This document shows, piece by piece, positions 11,801 to 23,063 of a DNA stretch of 64,000 bases. The DNA comes from Solanum dulcamara (lineage: Eukaryota; Streptophyta; Magnoliopsida; Solanales; Solanaceae), in the NCBI RefSeq assembly GCF_947179165.1, contig NC_077239.1, positions 69,517,134 to 69,581,133 on the forward strand. Direction: 5' to 3'. The notes under the pieces were generated by a model. It was not told where the DNA came from. It searched no databases and saw nothing but the letters and a program-made list of their open reading frames with translations. A program made the translations under genes and the position numbers. Position 1 is the first letter of the stretch, and the number at the start of each line of letters is the position of its first letter.

Positions 11801-12668
11801 GTCCCTGGTTTGGCTGGGAAGCTTCACACCACCCTTAGGAATATTTTGGTATTGGTCCTTCTTCAATTGGTTCACCGGAGCTCCGGCTACTCCACCTTGA
11901 CAGTCGCCTTGACGACTTTTCAAACTTGAACTATTTAGTGGTGATTCGAGACATACCATATCGCTAGGAAGCTTATTCACACTTATGAACCTTTTGGCTA
12001 TGGTCGTGCATTAATTAGTTCACCGGAGCTCTAGCGACACCATTGTTGTCAGTGGTCGAAGGGAAATTCGAAGCTGTTGGTAGTGATTCGAGATGGCGCT
12101 TGATGCCTGGGAGGTGCTCCTCATCATGCTGAACAAGTTGGCATTGGTTTCATTTAATTTGGGACGCCGGAGCTACGACGTCGGTAATAATTTCTTCGCC
12201 GGAGATGATTTCTCTGGTGAACTTTGTTCCCACAGCTGCGTCAGGTCCTTGCGAGCAAAACCCAGTATGTGCGAAGCTTCGAATCTCGCCGGAGCTGGTT
12301 CGAAGTTGAAGGCGCACCGGAGGTGTAGTGTCGACGATTCTGTTTGAATGCACCTGCTCATTGTTGGCGATTTGGATAGTATTTTCATTTAATTTTTTAG
12401 CTGTAGATAGTATATGATATGAAGATTCATCTCTTGTATTCCTTATACCTTGTAGCAATCCACGATTTTGCAGATTGGTGATTTTTTGAAAAATCTGCAG
12501 CTCCTCCTCAGTGACTTGAACATTGATTGCTTCATTGTTTGGTTGATTGGAGGAGCTGTACTTGGAATCTGAGGATGTAATAAATTGCGTTGGATTCGTA
12601 TTGACGGGATCTTCGATCCCATCTTTTGAACGAAATTTTCCGATGTTCGGAGGTGGGTCCACCCACAT
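8843..12668 (-). pseudogene. LINE ORF1: DUF4283 / CCHC nucleic-acid-binding protein, decayed
   Basis: Reading starts near 12668 (MWVDPPPNIGKF) and ends with TGA at 8845-8843. The region up to about 10900 is polar and Q/N/S-rich with no recognised domain. The DUF4283 domain lies at about 10890-10420 (FTLVGKFSN..., IRRRF, MRIQTWTPIF, LPELPWH, VWIGYDK). A CCHC knuckle CX2CX4HX4C (CMYCKHQGHMLYIC) follows at about 10344-10303, preceded by one in-frame TAA. The last 1.4 kb is basic and low-complexity. At least four frame changes are needed to read it through. The predicted length, about 1270 codons, is long for a plant L1 ORF1. The family packages LINE RNA. Confidence 0.82.
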
Positions 12669-12757
12669 TTTCGTTTTGTGACTAAAATGTCCTTCCTTGA
12701 AAGCTTTTGCTAGATAGAAGTTTTAGAGAGAGGAAAAATTCATGAAATGAGAAAAGC

Positions 12758-12770
12758 TATCATACAAGTC
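12758..12770. repeat. Right target-site duplication of the LINE
   Basis: TATCATACAAGTC, an exact copy of 3132-3144. It marks the 5' end of the LINE at 12757 and shows the 5' end is not truncated by more than the family start, since 5' UTR and ORF1 are both present. Confidence 0.9.
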
Positions 12771-14806
12771 GGGACAAGAAGTTTGGGTACTCCATAAAAA
12801 AAATTGACTTTGACTTTGAGTATAAACTCAAAAAAGAAGAAGAGATTAATACCTCAATCATAATTTGGGTTAAATCCTTGCCCTCCACCCCCCACCCCAC
12901 TCCCCCACGCGTATTTGCAAGATTTTAAGTTTAAATAGGTCTATTACCTATCATAATTTACTAATTCTATAAATGGGACAAAGTTCACAAATTGCATAAA
13001 CTAATTCTTAGCTGCTTGTTGAACAATAAAAATAATAAAAAAATTACAGAGATTTCAATGAATTTAACTCTAAACCTATTGAATAAAATTTTAAAATCTA
13101 CTGACCTAATTATTCTAAATTCGTGATATTTAAATTTCATGAACAAGAATCGGTCACAAATTCGATAAAAAAGATCATATTTGAGCTGACTCTCAATGTA
13201 AAAATAGACAAATTATGACCTATGCTTGAAAATTCTAAATCTCAAAGCCCCGAGCTCCGTAGTAAGTTCGAAAAAGGTGATGAAAATTGACATGACACAA
13301 TCCCTGAAGAGTATGATGTGCCCGGCCTTCCTTCTCTTGATCCCCACCTGGCTTAGAAATAGATCAAAAATCCACCCTTCGCCCTTTAAAATTAGTGTGC
13401 AAATTTAATAAATAATAACTATCTTGTCTTTTAAGCGGAAAAGGGACTAAATAGATGCATATTACACAAAATACAACTTTTTCAACACATTAAATTCAGC
13501 AAATGAGTCGAACTTATCAAAATTTATTTCCTTCATTTATAGTTAGTTACGGATACCAACTAGTACACTATTAAGACAATTATAAAAAGAGTACAAATGA
13601 GCCATCCAATTTGCAATGAAGACCTCTCATTATCGATACGTCCATTATTCTACCTAGGCAAATAATTAAATTGACAATGTTCTGAATTATTTGATAACTT
13701 GGTATCATATTTGAAAAAGAAGACGCAAATATTCTTGTCAAATATTGCCTTCTAAGAATTGATAGTACTTGTGCACGATTTATACAATATCTGAGAGAGA
13801 GTTAGGAATTGAACGCCAATGAATTGAAAGTAGCCTTGCAATGAAAATAAGTAATTTAAAACTAGATTTTATAGCACTTGTAATTAGTAAGAAAATTCAA
13901 CACATGAAATCTAGTAATAGGTAGGCTACAAACATAATATGTTAACCTTTTTTTCATGTGATAATGATGCTTTCAAAGCAACTTGAGCTCACCTCAACTA
14001 TTCCACTAATTATCTGCAATTTTCTGCTGATAGTCTGATATAAGTACTGAGTAATTCTGTCCATCAAGTATTGAGTAAAAATCATTAAAAATTACACGAA
14101 TGAAAAAGAAACCATCTAGTGTTTTTTGGTCTCTAAAAAAAAATTCAGATTTTTATGGTTTGCACCCCTACATGGTATGCTTATCTTTTGCTATGCATCA
14201 ATTTTGCAAAAGAAAGAATGAATAACTAATTATCAACTCAAAACTAATGAAGTTGACTCTACTTTACTGATTTCTACGTTGCATGTACTTGTATGGATAG
14301 AGATAGACTATGTTGACATGGAATAATAAGATAGTGAATCATAATTAAGATTAAAAGTGGAAGCATAAAAAAAGCAAAAACTTTTAAGGTGCAATATGCA
14401 TCAACAATGATGAAAAAAAGGAGATATTGAGAAACCAAATACAAGAAAAGAAACAAGCTTGGAGGTTCTTGTTTAATGTTTGATATGATTTGAAGAAAAT
14501 GGTCATTGCCATATACTCTGTTTCAGTTCTCTCACTTTTTTTAGTCAATTTTTCTTTTTAAAATCTCTTTTCTTTTTTGATATTTTTTTTGTTTCAACTA
14601 CACATGACAAGTTTAAAGTCACAAGATCTGAATAACTTTAATTTAAAATCACAAGATTCAAATTTAAAAATCTTCTTTATTTTCTTAAACCTTGTGCCAA
14701 GTCCAAACATGACAAATAAATTGAAATGGAGGAAATAGTTGATAACTACCCCTTAATAAACAAAAATTAATAAAAATAAATAAACAATTCTCATTGACTT
14801 AGTTGT
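12771..14806. other. Intergenic DNA without a recognised gene
   Basis: AT-rich with a C-rich patch at 12881-12908 (CCACCCCCCACCCC-like). Short frames (13226-13408, 14274-14456) have no recognisable content. One probable MITE lies at 14513-14741. The next element starts at 14807. Confidence 0.6.
14513..14741. mobile_element. Probable Stowaway-like MITE (Tc1/mariner type), diverged
   Basis: The left end (ATACTCTGTTTCAGTT) and the complement of the right end (ACTATTTCCTCCATTTCAAT) are both variants of the CTCCCTCCGTTTCAATTT terminus frequent in plant MITEs. The interior is AT-rich and repeats ACAAGATTTAAAGTCACAAG-like words. The ends are too diverged to confirm a TA duplication. Confidence 0.4.
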
Positions 14807-17450
14807 TGTAATGACTTTGAGGGTCATTTTTGGAAATTTGCGTGAAATTACTATTTTACCCCTACCGCTAGTGCCCGATTATTATTTGTCCAGTTTGTGT
14901 GGTTGAATGTGTTAAAGTCTTAATAGCTGGTGAATTAGGCAAATTCTTGAGTTTTATAGAGTTAAGATGTTAAAACGGGATTTCATCAGTTTCATTAGCT
15001 CCGAAATGTGGGAATTGGTCTAGGGAAATTGTTAGAGTCAGAATTGGGATTGATATGTGAATTTGAGGTCTCAAGTTGAAAAATTTGGTTTTAAATGAAC
15101 TAAGTTTGATGTTGGTCAATAAATCGAGTCCAAAGACTCGGATCAGATTTATGTTGATTTCAATGGTTTCGGGGGTGATTCTAACGCTAGAAATGAATTT
15201 ATTGTAATTTTTAGAGGTTTCAAGGGTATTTTGGTTATTTCAAGTGCCAAAATTAGTTTAGTTGCGACTTATTGGATTCCGGGACAAGGAGACCTCAAAT
15301 TCGAATTCCGATGATTTCATTGAGTACGAAACATTGAATTTAGTAGAATTGATTATAAGGTTTGTGTTCACAGGATTCCGAACGAATCCCGAGGATTCGA
15401 TCGGAGAATGTGAGTTTGGGATTTTGCTAGTTTCTGATGCAGGTCAGTTTATTCATCGCGATCGCGACCTTCTAAGATTTCGGTCCACGCAATCGCGACT
15501 TTTTTCACACAATTGCGATGAGTCCTTTTCCAGTACCTTGCGATTGCAAGAATAAGTTGTTCGCGATCGCGATGAGTATTTTGTGCATGAACAGTGTTAA
15601 ATCATTAAAACAGTCCCATTTCCAAAAAACCACCATTGTTATCAATTTTGAGCTTGAGTAGGCGATTTTTGGGTCAAGTTCTTGAAGGTTTTCGCGTGGG
15701 TAAGTTTCTTTTTCAATTCCCATCATTTATCTATGAATTTCCTTTCTTAAATCCTTGAAAAAGTCTAGTTTTAAGTGAGAATTGTTGGGGAGTTTAGTTC
15801 TTAAATTTCAATTCGGTTTTATTGATTTCTACCTTGTTTTTTGGCCTATTTTTATGGGTTTTCACCCACAAACTCTCCTTAATGAGTAGAACGTATTTGT
15901 GAAAGAAATTTCCAAATTCGACCCTTTTAGAAAATGATCAATTTTTGGACTATTTTACCTTTGGTTCTGAAATCTATCAATATGGGTGTCATTGAACTCC
16001 TTATGATGCTATTTTTCATTCTTGATAGTAGGTTGTCATTTCGGGAGTTGAATTCGAAAGTTGATCGTCCGGTGGAAGTGTTCGAGTGCGGATTCGGCTA
16101 TTGAGGTAGGTTTGGCTATTCTTCTTGGGTCTGAGTTGGGGTGATTAGTCAAATTCTATGTTGTAGACTTTGGGATGGGGTCATAGAATAGTTTAGGACT
16201 GATAATTTATATTGTGATGCCCTCGTGGGGGCTTATATGTGTTGTGTAGCCCGTGTGGGGGTCTTATTTTATATTTTATCTGTGATTGAGACTGTGTAAT
16301 CCATGACTTAACTGAGTTAGAGATATGAAGAGGTTATTTGACTTGTAATGACCGCCTGATGAGTTGAGTTGAGGGTTTGAGCATGCCTGAGTATAGGGAT
16401 ATTGTTTAAAAGGAGGTGAACATTTAATTTGAAGTATTTCCTTTCCATTACTAAATTGAGTGTGAATATCATGTTAAGGTTATGTTTTGAGAACTTTGAC
16501 CTTGTACTACATGTTGAATTGAATATTACCTCCATGCCTTATATGTTGTAAATGCATTCATCTTCATTCATATTGTCATTGATCATTGGGAAGTTGAGAA
16601 CTGTGGAAATTCTTTTTGAGAAAGAAAATGTGACACCTTTTATATAGCCTTGACCACTAGTAGGTGGCAAGCAGACGAGATATTAGTATCATGAGTTCTT
16701 GGCCACGAGCTGGGAGGTGAGGTAGTTGCTACATTGAGATTGTGATGAGGTATATGGTCTGCGAGGCCCCCATGAGTCCTGTTTGGTAGCACAGCTCGGC
16801 AGCTGTATACAATAGATTGTGCGACAACTTTGATCCCACTGTACCATCATATCATTGCATCATCATAATGCATTACATTACATTGATATTTGTGATACTC
16901 AATTTAGCTGTTTAACTGTGATATTGAACTATATTTATGTGTTTACTTTAATCGCGTCATTCTATATAAATTGGCGGCAACGTAGCCGGAGTGAGACTTT
17001 TCTACATGCAGGTGGAAGCGTTCCTTAGTTTATTTCATATTTTTGATTAATTTCTTATACTCAGTCGGTTAAACCTATTGAGTACATATGAATTGTACTC
17101 ACCCCTACTTCTATGTCCCTTTTGATGCAGATCCTAGTAAAGGGATCCCGCGTGACAGTTGATCTCTTTCTCTTGCGGATATTTACTATTCAGATTAGTG
17201 GTGAGGTCTTGAGATTCGGACCGCCATTAGTTCTAGTTTTTATTTTCAGTCTTTATTATTATTCGAAGACTTATGATGTATATCAGATTCGATCATTGTG
17301 TTAGATGCTCTTTACACTTATGACACCAGATTTTGGGATGAGTTTGTTGTTGTCCTTTTATTGCGTTTATTTGTGGCCTGACTTCCCTTTAGGAGTCTTG
17401 TATGGTTTTGCTTTTTGGCTTACACATCGGGATGAGGTTGGGGATGTGTG
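14807..17450 (+). repeat. 5' LTR of element 1 (right end approximate)
   Basis: The start is set by homology to the 3' LTR at 27648, shared for about 340 bases: both continue GGTCATTTTTG.AAATTTGC, TGGTTGAATGTGTTAAAGTC and GAATTTGAGGTCTCAAGTTG. The end is not comparable because the 3' LTR is truncated. I place it near 17450, where GGGATGTGTGCCATCATGAG looks like a decayed LTR end plus a methionine-tRNA primer site. A cluster of CGATCGCG palindromes lies at 15454-15576. Confidence 0.7.
15454..15576 (+). promoter_or_regulatory. Palindromic GCGATCGC cluster in the element 1 LTR
   Basis: Five or six imperfect copies of TCGCGATCGCGA / CAATCGCGA / TTGCGATTGCA occur in 123 bases, about 650-770 bases into the LTR, in otherwise AT-rich sequence. 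The position suggests U3. Compare the clusters at 20341, 30807, 46786 and 52204. A function as protein-binding sites is inference. Confidence 0.55.
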
Positions 17451-18429
17451 CCATCATGAGAAGGGTTAAAGAGAAGGGTGACTAGTAGAGTCTTGCGGAT
17501 CAGTACGTAGACGTTCGTACTTATCTTCGAGAGGCTATAAGATACTTGTTCGAATAAATCCCTCATTTTGATTCCTTTCATGCGAGTTATTCATATTAAG
17601 TGTTGTATACCTCTAATCTATTTCTTTTGCGCAGATGGTGACGACTAGAGCCGGAGTCACTGAGAGTGAGGTTGCACCTGTTGCCCGAGCCCTAGTTCGT
17701 GGGCGATACACAGGATGCAGTGGAGCCAAGAGGCAAGGCCGAGCGAAGGAAGCGACATGTCACACCCCGAAAGGGTACCCTAGACGTGACCGGCACTCAA
17801 AGACCATTGCTGGTCCCTAAGCGAACCACTTGGTCCAGTCACACATCCATTCACTATCAATCAGTCAGCAGAAAGTTCAAAATAACGTAATAATTTGGCG
17901 GGCAATCCAAATCAACGATCTAACTCAAGAAAGAAAGGCCATGGGCCAACAAATCAACTCCAATATTTGTCATTAAAATACTTTGACAAGAATAATTCAA
18001 GGAAAGAAAATACTCAATCGACCCATCACTATCTAGTCTATGAAACCTCTATTACTACTATTTAATTGGTGCCAATGACATGTTCATGGCTACCTCAAAT
18101 CAAAATAAAAAGGGCTAACTCGATGCAAGAATAACATAAGCGGTGTCCTCCGAATATAGGGGAGGACTCACCAATACGCTGAGTGTGTATAGATCCTCAA
18201 TGGTGCTCCTATTGACGATCTCTTAAACTTGTCTCTTGCATCATGAAATGATGCAGGTCCAAATGGACATCAGTACATGGAATATACGAATATGTAATAT
18301 GGCAGAATGAAACATACCTCAAGGAAGAATAACGTTGGTTCAAATATCTCAAATCAGAAAGATAGGAGAGACTCAATCAAAGTGTCATAAGTCTAAAGTA
18401 AGAATACGTTTTTAGACAAAGACCAATCA

Positions 18430-18770
18430 TATACCATACAGTCCAATCCAATCATGTACAATATAGTTCAATCGAATCATTTACAATTCGATCCCATCCA
18501 ATCGTGTACAATCCGATCTAATCCAATCATATCACGTATCCAATCCAATCCAATCACATACCATCAACTCTAATTCAATCACATATTATCTAATACAATC
18601 CAATCACATATCCAACCCAATCCAATCACATACCAAATCCAATCCAATCCAATCATATGCAATCAACTCAATTCAACAGATATGCAATTAAAATTATGCA
18701 ATATTTTACAATTCAACTCAATCATCTACAATCACAATAAAACCAATCATATCAAGCACAATCCATTCAA
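18430..18770. repeat. Degenerate CAATCCAATCAYAT minisatellite in solo LTR A
   Basis: About fifteen imperfect units of roughly 20-25 bases built on CAATCCAATCA plus CATA/TACC (for example ATCCAATCCAATCACATACC). The related LTRs at 45145 and 50555 hold only about two units here (GACCAATCACATACCATTCAACTCAATCC), so the array expanded in this copy or subfamily. This accounts for part of the extra length of solo LTR A. Confidence 0.65.
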
Positions 18771-19563
18771 TTGGGAGTTTCTCTAACCGACAACTATCAC
18801 CATATGAGCGAGTGATAGTACAACAAGCTGACGTTGTTGCCACGTACATTCATACCTTGCCAGGGTAAGAACGAATCAACAATCATGGATCCATAACCAA
18901 TCAAGTCCTATCATGTCAGGACAATAATTTAGAAAGCATCCGACTTTAACGGTTCAATCCTCTCGTACGTTTGGTGACGTAGTTTATTGGTTTGAGTATG
19001 GACTATACTCTTACCCAATTTGGTGCTCGATACTCCTTCCAAGACTCAATATGCTCATATCTATCAAGTGAGTAAAATACTCAAAATACTCATTTAGTCT
19101 CATTGGACTCTTTCAAATCAACTCATTTAGTCTCATTGGACTCTTTTCAAAACTCAAATCAAATCTGGCCTCATTAGACCTTCTTTCAAATCGACTCATC
19201 TCAAATCATCAAACTCTTCTCTTTAAAATTGATACAATCTCAACTCAATCTCAAAAATTGATATTTTAAAGTAAAAATGCTCAACTCATTTATACTCGAA
19301 ATACTCATGTTTAAAAATGAGAATTTAAGAGACTTTTTCAAACTCAATTTATACTTAAACTCTTTCTAAATCAAAGATGAAAATAATCACTCTTTAAATC
19401 AAAATAGTGTATAAATAGTTTATGCAAAAATATTCACAAATCATTTATTTAAAACTTCTTCTCGAAAGATCATTTATTTTTGAAATGCTCATAAGACTCC
19501 AATCGAATCAAATTATGCAAATCACATATCACATAATCACATTAGACTCCAATCCACTTCACC

Positions 19564-19722
19564 TCAAGCATCATCATCAACATACCTCTTCATCAAATAT
19601 TCTACATATATTTAAAGATAACCATCACTCACATCATCATCAAACATCACCATTTATATCATCATCAAACATCATTATTCACATCATTGTCAAATATCAT
19701 CATTCACATCATTATCAAACAT
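19564..19722. repeat. CATCAT-based tandem repeat in solo LTR A
   Basis: Imperfect units of about 30-33 bases, each CACATCATCATCAAACATCA-like, repeated four to five times. The open frame across it (19422-19745), rich in His and Ser, is a by-product. Confidence 0.6.
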
Positions 19723-20271
19723 CTTGCTCCAAAATCCCTACTTAATTCTATATTCCATTTATAGAAACAAAAGTGACATTCTAGCTCTACCGATGTTTCA
19801 TTTCTTTTATGTCAATCGCATTCATAACTATCCCAATTCATCCTTTTCATTCCAACCAATACACATACACAAAAGACATTAATTTCAACCTCAAGATTAT
19901 TATGGCAAAAAAGGAATCTCATCTTGGGTTCATGTGAATGAATACATGAATCCATACTCTCAACAAACTCAACTCAGGAACATCATTAATACATATTAAT
20001 AATATTCTAGGGTTTAGAATCTTTCACAACTTCTATCTAACACATTCATGGGTATATGAAATAACTCAATCCATATTTTAGGTTAGCCTTACATACTTGA
20101 AAATGAAGAACATCCCACTGAAAACCAAAGACATGACTTGAAGATCTTGAATCCTTGAGCTTTTGAGAGGATTTCTTGTTAGAGATGTTTGGAAGAGAAG
20201 AGGGGATGAAGAATAGGGTTTTTGAGAGGTGAGGGGACTAAAATATGATCCCAAAATGTTCCAAGTGAGGG

Positions 20272-20279
20272 TATATATA
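20272..20279 (-). promoter_or_regulatory. TATA box of solo LTR A
   Basis: TATATATA on the minus strand. Downstream in minus orientation comes a CT-rich leader (CCCTCACC, CCCTATTCTTCATCCCC). The same arrangement occurs at 46717-46724 and 52135-52142 in the related LTRs. It would promote antisense transcription across the host gag. Confidence 0.55.
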
Positions 20280-20340
20280 ATTAGGGAAAAAATCCAATTT
20301 GCCCTTCCTCAAAAATCTGGAAAACTGGGCAAAAACTCTC

Positions 20341-20630
20341 CTGGCGCTATAGTGGCGTGTCGCGCCATTGCAGCGCCAAGTCAAAATAGGCTTAAAAACC
20401 CTGCAACCTAATAGTGGCGCATCGCGCCAAGGACCAAACTACTGAGGCTATTTTCTGGCGCTATAGTGGCGCATCGCGCCCTTGCAGCGCCAAGCCAAAA
20501 TTTTCTGGGTTCTGGAAAATGGGCTTAAAAACCCTGCACATCTAATAGTGGCGCATCGTGTCAAGGACCAAACTACTAAGACTTGTTTCTGGCGCTATAG
20601 TGGCGCGTCATGCCCTTGCAGTTCCAAGCC
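20341..20630 (-). promoter_or_regulatory. GGCGC palindrome blocks upstream of the solo LTR A TATA box
   Basis: Repeating blocks of CTGGCGCTATAGTGGCGC, GTCGCGCCATT and CAGCGCCAAG, spaced by shared filler (AGGACCAAACTACT, CTTAAAAACCCTGCA). The GGCGC/GCGCC words are mutually complementary, so each block can fold. Later blocks are decayed (CATCGTGTCAAGG, CGTCATGCCC), with C-to-T and G-to-A changes at the CG sites. Confidence 0.65.
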
Positions 20631-21244
20631 TAAATTTTCTGGGTTTAGAGTCCAGGCCTGAAATTCCTGCAGTACTAATCTGTAGAAAAAGGGTTATAAC
20701 TTTTGATTCCGAACTCCAACAATTGCAATCTTGGTAGAGTTGGAAAAAAGACTCAAAGACCTTTAATTTGGTCGTGGGCCACACAGTTCGTTATATTCAA
20801 AGAGATATGGTCGTTTGAAGTTGACCCTTATACTAGCTCATCCAAAAACTTAATCGAGACTAATTCTTTGGACTCGACTTGGTGTTAGAGATATATTATG
20901 ACCCTAAACCACGTCTAATACCCTTCAAATGCTTAGGAATTAATTCTAACTCATATATAAAATTACAAGTTCTTCGGTTCGAGTCCACGCACACGTGAAG
21001 AAATGTTTGAGTCTTTGCAAAAAAAATTCCAGGGTGTTACACGACATCTGCTTGTGGCCAAGGTAGAGAGCCATCGCTTGAGCCGGTGTATGAGCACGAG
21101 AATGATTATGAGCAGTAGACTAGGAAGTAGAGGCCAGCCCAGTCTCTAACGATCTCTGATAGTACTTCGATGCTTCAGGAGTTATTGGTTAGATTATTGG
21201 CTAGATTGTATGGTGCTTCGACTCCTGGTGTTCTCCTAGGTACT

Positions 21245-23063
21245 TGTCACGATCCGATTCCTCAGATCATAATGGTACCTACTATAACCCACCAATAGGT
21301 AAGCCAACCCGTCAACCCGGAGCTTCAAGTAATGGGTTTGAAGGAAGAAACTAAATAAGAGTGACAAATTATAAAGATAAGCAGAAAGAATAAGCGAAAG
21401 TAAACTAAAACATGATATAAACAACTAAAGATCCCTCCCAGAATCTGGAAGTCACAAGTATAGAGCTGCTACAAAATAAAAGACGAGTACAAGTTTCAAA
21501 ACTTGACCAAATATATATATAACTGGCTAGTCTCAAAAGGCAAAAGACGGGCCATCCATACTGAAGGATACAGAAATGATCCAAAAATGCCAAGTGCTCA
21601 CCCTAGTTTCCGAAGCTGACTACAACAGGCTCGATCTATCCACGACGATAGTTGGTGCTCGATCCTTCATCATGAAAGTAGATGCAGAGTGTAGTATGAG
21701 TACCAAGACAACAGGTACCCAGTAGGCATCATAGGTCGAATAAGCAAAAAAAGTGAAAACAATATGAAAAAGAGGAATAAGCCTAAATAAGAATCAATAT
21801 AAGCATCTAAAGTGAAAAGAGTACTATCTACGAGAGCTACAACTAACTATACCCAACTAGGCCCCTAAAATCCCAGCAGAGACACTCGTGCGCAAGTTAA
21901 ATAAAAACCTGGATAAATCTCCATAAGCCCGTCGAGTACACAGAACAGCTACAACTACCAAGGCTAGGAATCAAGAATCTGCGATGTCAGGAACCGAAAA
22001 ACTGTATCATTTCTAAACCCAGAATCTCTAAGAGTCAACGAACTATGAGTGCCTTAGGGGTCGAGGCCGAGATTGGGACCTAGAGGCTCACCCCAATGTC
22101 CAACGTGGCCAAGGCTGGGCCTAGGTACCCGAATATTTGCCATAATACATAGGTATGGTCAAGGCCGGGACTGGGTACCCGGATGCTCACCGTAACACAT
22201 CGGTATGATCAAGTCCAAGACTGGGTACCCAGATGCTTGTCATACTAGCAAGTCGGTAGAGGTCGAGGCTGGGTACCCGGATGCTCCCTAATAATTTAGA
22301 ACGGAGGCCTGGACTGGGTATCTTGATGCTCACAGATCCCATGGTGTCGAATATTCTCCTTCCCAACTAGACTACAATAGTACCGAGAATCTCCTCCCTA
22401 ATGTGTCAACTGATATGCCGCTAAAACATGAGCTAGATCCGGAGCCAAATAGTCAAGAAATCTAGTATTGCTGATGCATCCCAAAGCCTAATTTGGCCAT
22501 TCTGGAGCTGATAGAACCATCAGAATTCAAATTCGAGGTACTCTTGACATGAAACTCAAAAAGTCACAACTAAATCAACTTAGGCCTTCAAAATACCAAA
22601 ATGGGCTTGGGACCTATAAAAATTCAGCCAACACTTCTTCTAAACCAATAACCATCACTGAATCCAACGGAGTCGTCAGAATTCCATTTTGAGTATCAAA
22701 ACTCCAAAAGTTGACCAAAGTCAAATCTTGGCCTAAAATTACTCAAATTTTCAACTCAAGACCTCAAATCTTGGTTACAACTCCAAAACTGATTCCGTAA
22801 ACTCTCCCAGGCCAATTTTGACATTCTAGAGCTACTGGAATTTATGAAATTCTGTTCCAATTCATGTAGCTCCGGTTGGCTCCAAATTCAACTTTTAAAC
22901 ACTTAATGCTTATGAAAACTCAAAATTTACAAAGACTTAACTTTTCATAGGATTTTCTAAAACCAACACCCGGTACCAGTCAGAAATGACTCAGAGAAAC
23001 CAAAGGGAGGGGTAAAATGGTCATTTTACAAAAATTCCAAAAATGACCTTTAGGGTCATTATA
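21245..23063 (-). mobile_element. Solo LTR B (gypsy), antisense in gag, TSD GTACT
   Basis: An 1819 bp block beginning TGTCACGATCCG and ending GGTCATTATA (one change from the expected TGTAATGACC complement), flanked by GTACT at 21240-21244 and 23064-23068. The minus-strand start (AATGACCCTAAAGGTCATTTTTGG) matches the LTR start of element 1, so it belongs to a related family. An internal tract at 22100-22330 repeats GGCTGGGTACCCGGATGCTC. No internal genes remain. Confidence 0.88.

Larger units (their letters stand above)
3145..12757 (-). mobile_element. Full-length L1-type LINE with RNase H (non-LTR retrotransposon)
   Basis: A 9613 bp element inserted on the minus strand. Its structure in transcript order is: 5' UTR (12757-12669), ORF1 with DUF4283 and a CCHC knuckle, ORF2 with AP-type endonuclease, L1-type reverse transcriptase, a Zn-binding segment and an RNase H domain, a 1.5 kb 3' UTR, and a poly(A) tail (T7CT8 on the plus strand, 3145-3160). 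Both ends are fixed by the duplication TATCATACAAGTC. Plant L1 elements with a captured RNase H domain are known (archaeal-like RNase H in plant L1 lineages). The coding frames contain several frameshifts and stops, so this copy is dead. Its length is above the 6-8 kb common for plant L1. Confidence 0.93.
17758..21041 (-). mobile_element. Solo LTR A (Tekay-like gypsy), antisense in gag, TSD CGACA
   Basis: A 3284 bp block beginning TGTCACACCCCG and ending GGGTGTTACA, flanked by CGACA at 17753-17757 and 21042-21046. On the minus strand it reads TGTAACACCC...GTGTGACA. It is related to the LTRs of the nested gypsy at 45145-52908: shared GGGTACCCTAG.CGTG.CCGGCACTC start, shared palindrome blocks and TATA region. 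It is about 0.9 kb longer because of internal repeats. No internal domain remains, so it is the product of LTR-LTR recombination. Confidence 0.9.

Noticed and set aside
19422..19745. His-rich 107-codon frame
   Set aside because: It is produced by the CATCAT tandem repeat inside solo LTR A.
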